A program made the translations under genes and the position numbers. Of a DNA stretch of 58,957 bases, positions 58,122 through 58,957 are shown one piece after another. Each line of letters starts with the position of its first letter. Within the stretch, counting starts at the first letter, position 1. The notes below the pieces were generated by a model. That model was not told the origin of the DNA. It did no database searches and saw nothing but the letters and a program-made list of their open reading frames with translations. The DNA comes from Trichomonas tenax. Lineage: Eukaryota; Parabasalia; Trichomonadida; Trichomonadidae. The DNA is taken from NCBI GenBank assembly GCA_023091735.1, contig JALKBU010000225.1, forward strand, positions 1 to 58,957, read 5' to 3'.

Positions 58122-58769
58122 ATGGTAACGATTCAACCTGAGCTAATGAATAAATACATCAAAAAGTCTATGGAAATCATTAAAAATCAAGAAAATGAAA
58201 ACCACACCATACCTCAACGATTAGGACATGGATTAAATCCTGAATGGGTTAAAGAACAATTTAGAAAACAAAACTGTGAATTAATATCTGAATATGAAAA
58301 TTGTAATTCAGAAATGACATATAAATATGATGGCTCAGAGAGCCTGGAACCTTCGGTTCTTGGTAAGATGTATATAACAACATGGAAGAGATTCCAAAAA
58401 GGAGATTATGAACATAAACGACTAAAACTTTCTGATAAAGAAATTAAAATCATAGATGAACCCAAAGAAGATGGAATTAGTATTTATTGTTATAAAAAAG
58501 TGAGGGGTAAGAATGGAATGGTAAACAGAAAAGTTTTAAATCCTGATTACATAAAACATCAATTTATTAAAGAAGATTGTGAAGTATTGAATGCTGACGA
58601 CTATGAAAACACAAAAACCAAATTAAAATATAAATATATAGGTAATGACGAAAGATGTAAAAATAAAGATAAAATTTATTTAATTTCTTATAACAATTGG
58701 CACTCATTAGGTATTAGAAAACATTTTAAAGAATACGGAAAATCAACAAAATTTTTCAAGGGGGAATGA
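58122..58769 (+). CDS. Maverick-element ORF, DUF723/MobE-like repeat protein
   Basis: 215 aa. Two copies of a repeat: LGHGLNPEWVKEQFRKQNCE (about 46-65) to about 110, and VLNPDYIKHQFIKEDCEVL (about 145-163) to the end. Each has the order LNP-Y/W-IK-Q-F, C-E, then aromatic and lysine residues. Homologous to the 1-321 ORF. The first repeat carries an in-frame insertion of 9-10 codons around GSESLEPSVLG made by the double hairpin (58332-58359), absent from the left copy at this spot. Function unknown; possible DNA-binding accessory domain of an element nuclease. ATG follows CAACTATATATAG. Confidence 0.7.
   Translation: MVTIQPELMNKYIKKSMEIIKNQENENHTIPQRLGHGLNPEWVKEQFRKQNCELISEYENCNSEMTYKYDGSESLEPSVLGKMYITTWKRFQKGDYEHKRLKLSDKEIKIIDEPKEDGISIYCYKKVRGKNGMVNRKVLNPDYIKHQFIKEDCEVLNADDYENTKTKLKYKYIGNDERCKNKDKIYLISYNNWHSLGIRKHFKEYGKSTKFFKGE
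58332..58359. repeat. Double-hairpin element inside coding sequence
   Basis: GGCTC-AGA-GAGCC (58332-58344) and GAACC-TTC-GGTTC (58347-58359), two bases apart. Inserted in frame in a conserved region of the ORF. Confidence 0.8.
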
Positions 58770-58831
58770 ATTTTATTTTTGGATGTTAGTGGAGAAAAGT
58801 TTTGAAAAAAAAGTTTTTTTTGAAGACCTCC

Positions 58832-58855
58832 GGTCCAAAGGACCAGCCAAAGGCT
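58832..58855. repeat. Double-hairpin element downstream of the ORF
   Basis: GGTCC-AAA-GGACC (58832-58844) directly followed by AGCC-AAA-GGCT (58845-58855). Non-coding location, same design. Confidence 0.8.
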
Positions 58856-58957
58856 CATACGTATAGAAAATTGAGAGGGTTAAAATCGAAATCGCGAAAA
58901 TATTTTGCTTTGAATTTTGAATAGTGTCTCAAATGTGAAAATGTGAAAATATGAGAG

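Larger units (their letters stand above)
57981..58957 (+). mobile_element. Terminus of a Maverick/Polinton-like element (extends right of window)
   Basis: Starts AGTAGTAATAGATGGGGG, like the left element read in mirror image, followed by TATATATAGTGG-type subterminal repeats and an inward ORF 141 bp inside. Same family, diverged, opposite orientation. Confidence 0.65.

Overview
The window looks like nuclear DNA of a trichomonad parabasalid, most likely a Tritrichomonas-type species. The reasons are very AT-rich intergenic DNA, almost intronless and closely spaced genes on both strands, Initiator-like TCA motifs a few bases before many ATGs, very short untranslated regions, a large multi-membrane class III nucleotide cyclase, remnants of trichomonad surface-protein families, and Maverick/Polinton elements. 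One short intron (25 nt, ending CTAACAAACAG) in a PLAC8 gene and a 10-nt intron in tRNA-Tyr fit this lineage. The species call is an inference.

Layout. Positions 1-469 and 57981-58957 are the same end of two related Maverick-like elements, facing outward. Each has an AGTAGTA terminus and an inward-reading ORF of the same family; both ORFs carry in-frame double hairpins. The left element abuts an older decayed element (480-1828) holding a frameshifted protein-primed DNA polymerase B fragment and two broken small genes. Positions 2.2-3.65 kb hold a nested inverted-repeat structure. Positions 4-8.5 kb carry a SHIPPO-repeat flagellar protein, the RNase P subunit Rpr2/Rpp21, a small membrane protein and a type I membrane protein. 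Positions 8.59-8.91 kb are a small TIR element with six 21-bp repeats. Positions 9.9-12.2 kb encode a 790-aa coiled-coil protein.

Positions 12.27-13.43 kb are the most unusual region: a TIR-flanked tandem array with a unit of about 245 bp, in which each unit can fold into two hairpins of about 80 nt. Diverged copies keep pairing through compensatory changes. A partial second copy lies at 28.74-29.09 kb. Next come Rtf1 (Paf1 complex), a 48-aa membrane peptide, two small unknown genes, a decayed TMEM151-like gene, a pseudokinase-ankyrin gene followed directly by a genomic poly(A) tract, a decayed glycine-rich surface protein, a UBL-UBA protein, a HEAT-repeat importin-like protein and the SLX1 nuclease.

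Positions 30-38 kb carry a coiled-coil protein, a CAMK-like kinase, another coiled-coil protein, an ArfGAP, a TMEM53-family gene interrupted by TGA, and a decayed locus. Positions 38.5-47.1 kb carry a 1647-aa helical-bundle protein, an acidic-tailed polytopic membrane protein, tRNA-Tyr(GUA), the PLAC8 gene with its short intron, and an unknown gene. Positions 47.8-53.4 kb carry a 1491-aa cyclase with altered catalytic residues and a choline-transporter-like gene with a damaged 5' end. Positions 53.9-56.8 kb hold two tandem decayed copies of a beta-helix surface protein, followed by a small intact gene.

There are no operons. Genes appear individually transcribed, many from Initiator TCA sites and several preceded by a TGACATGTAAA-like element. 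Recognisable pathways include tRNA processing (RNase P), transcription elongation (Rtf1), DNA repair (SLX1, UBL-UBA), membrane traffic (ArfGAP), cAMP-type signalling and the flagellar cytoskeleton.
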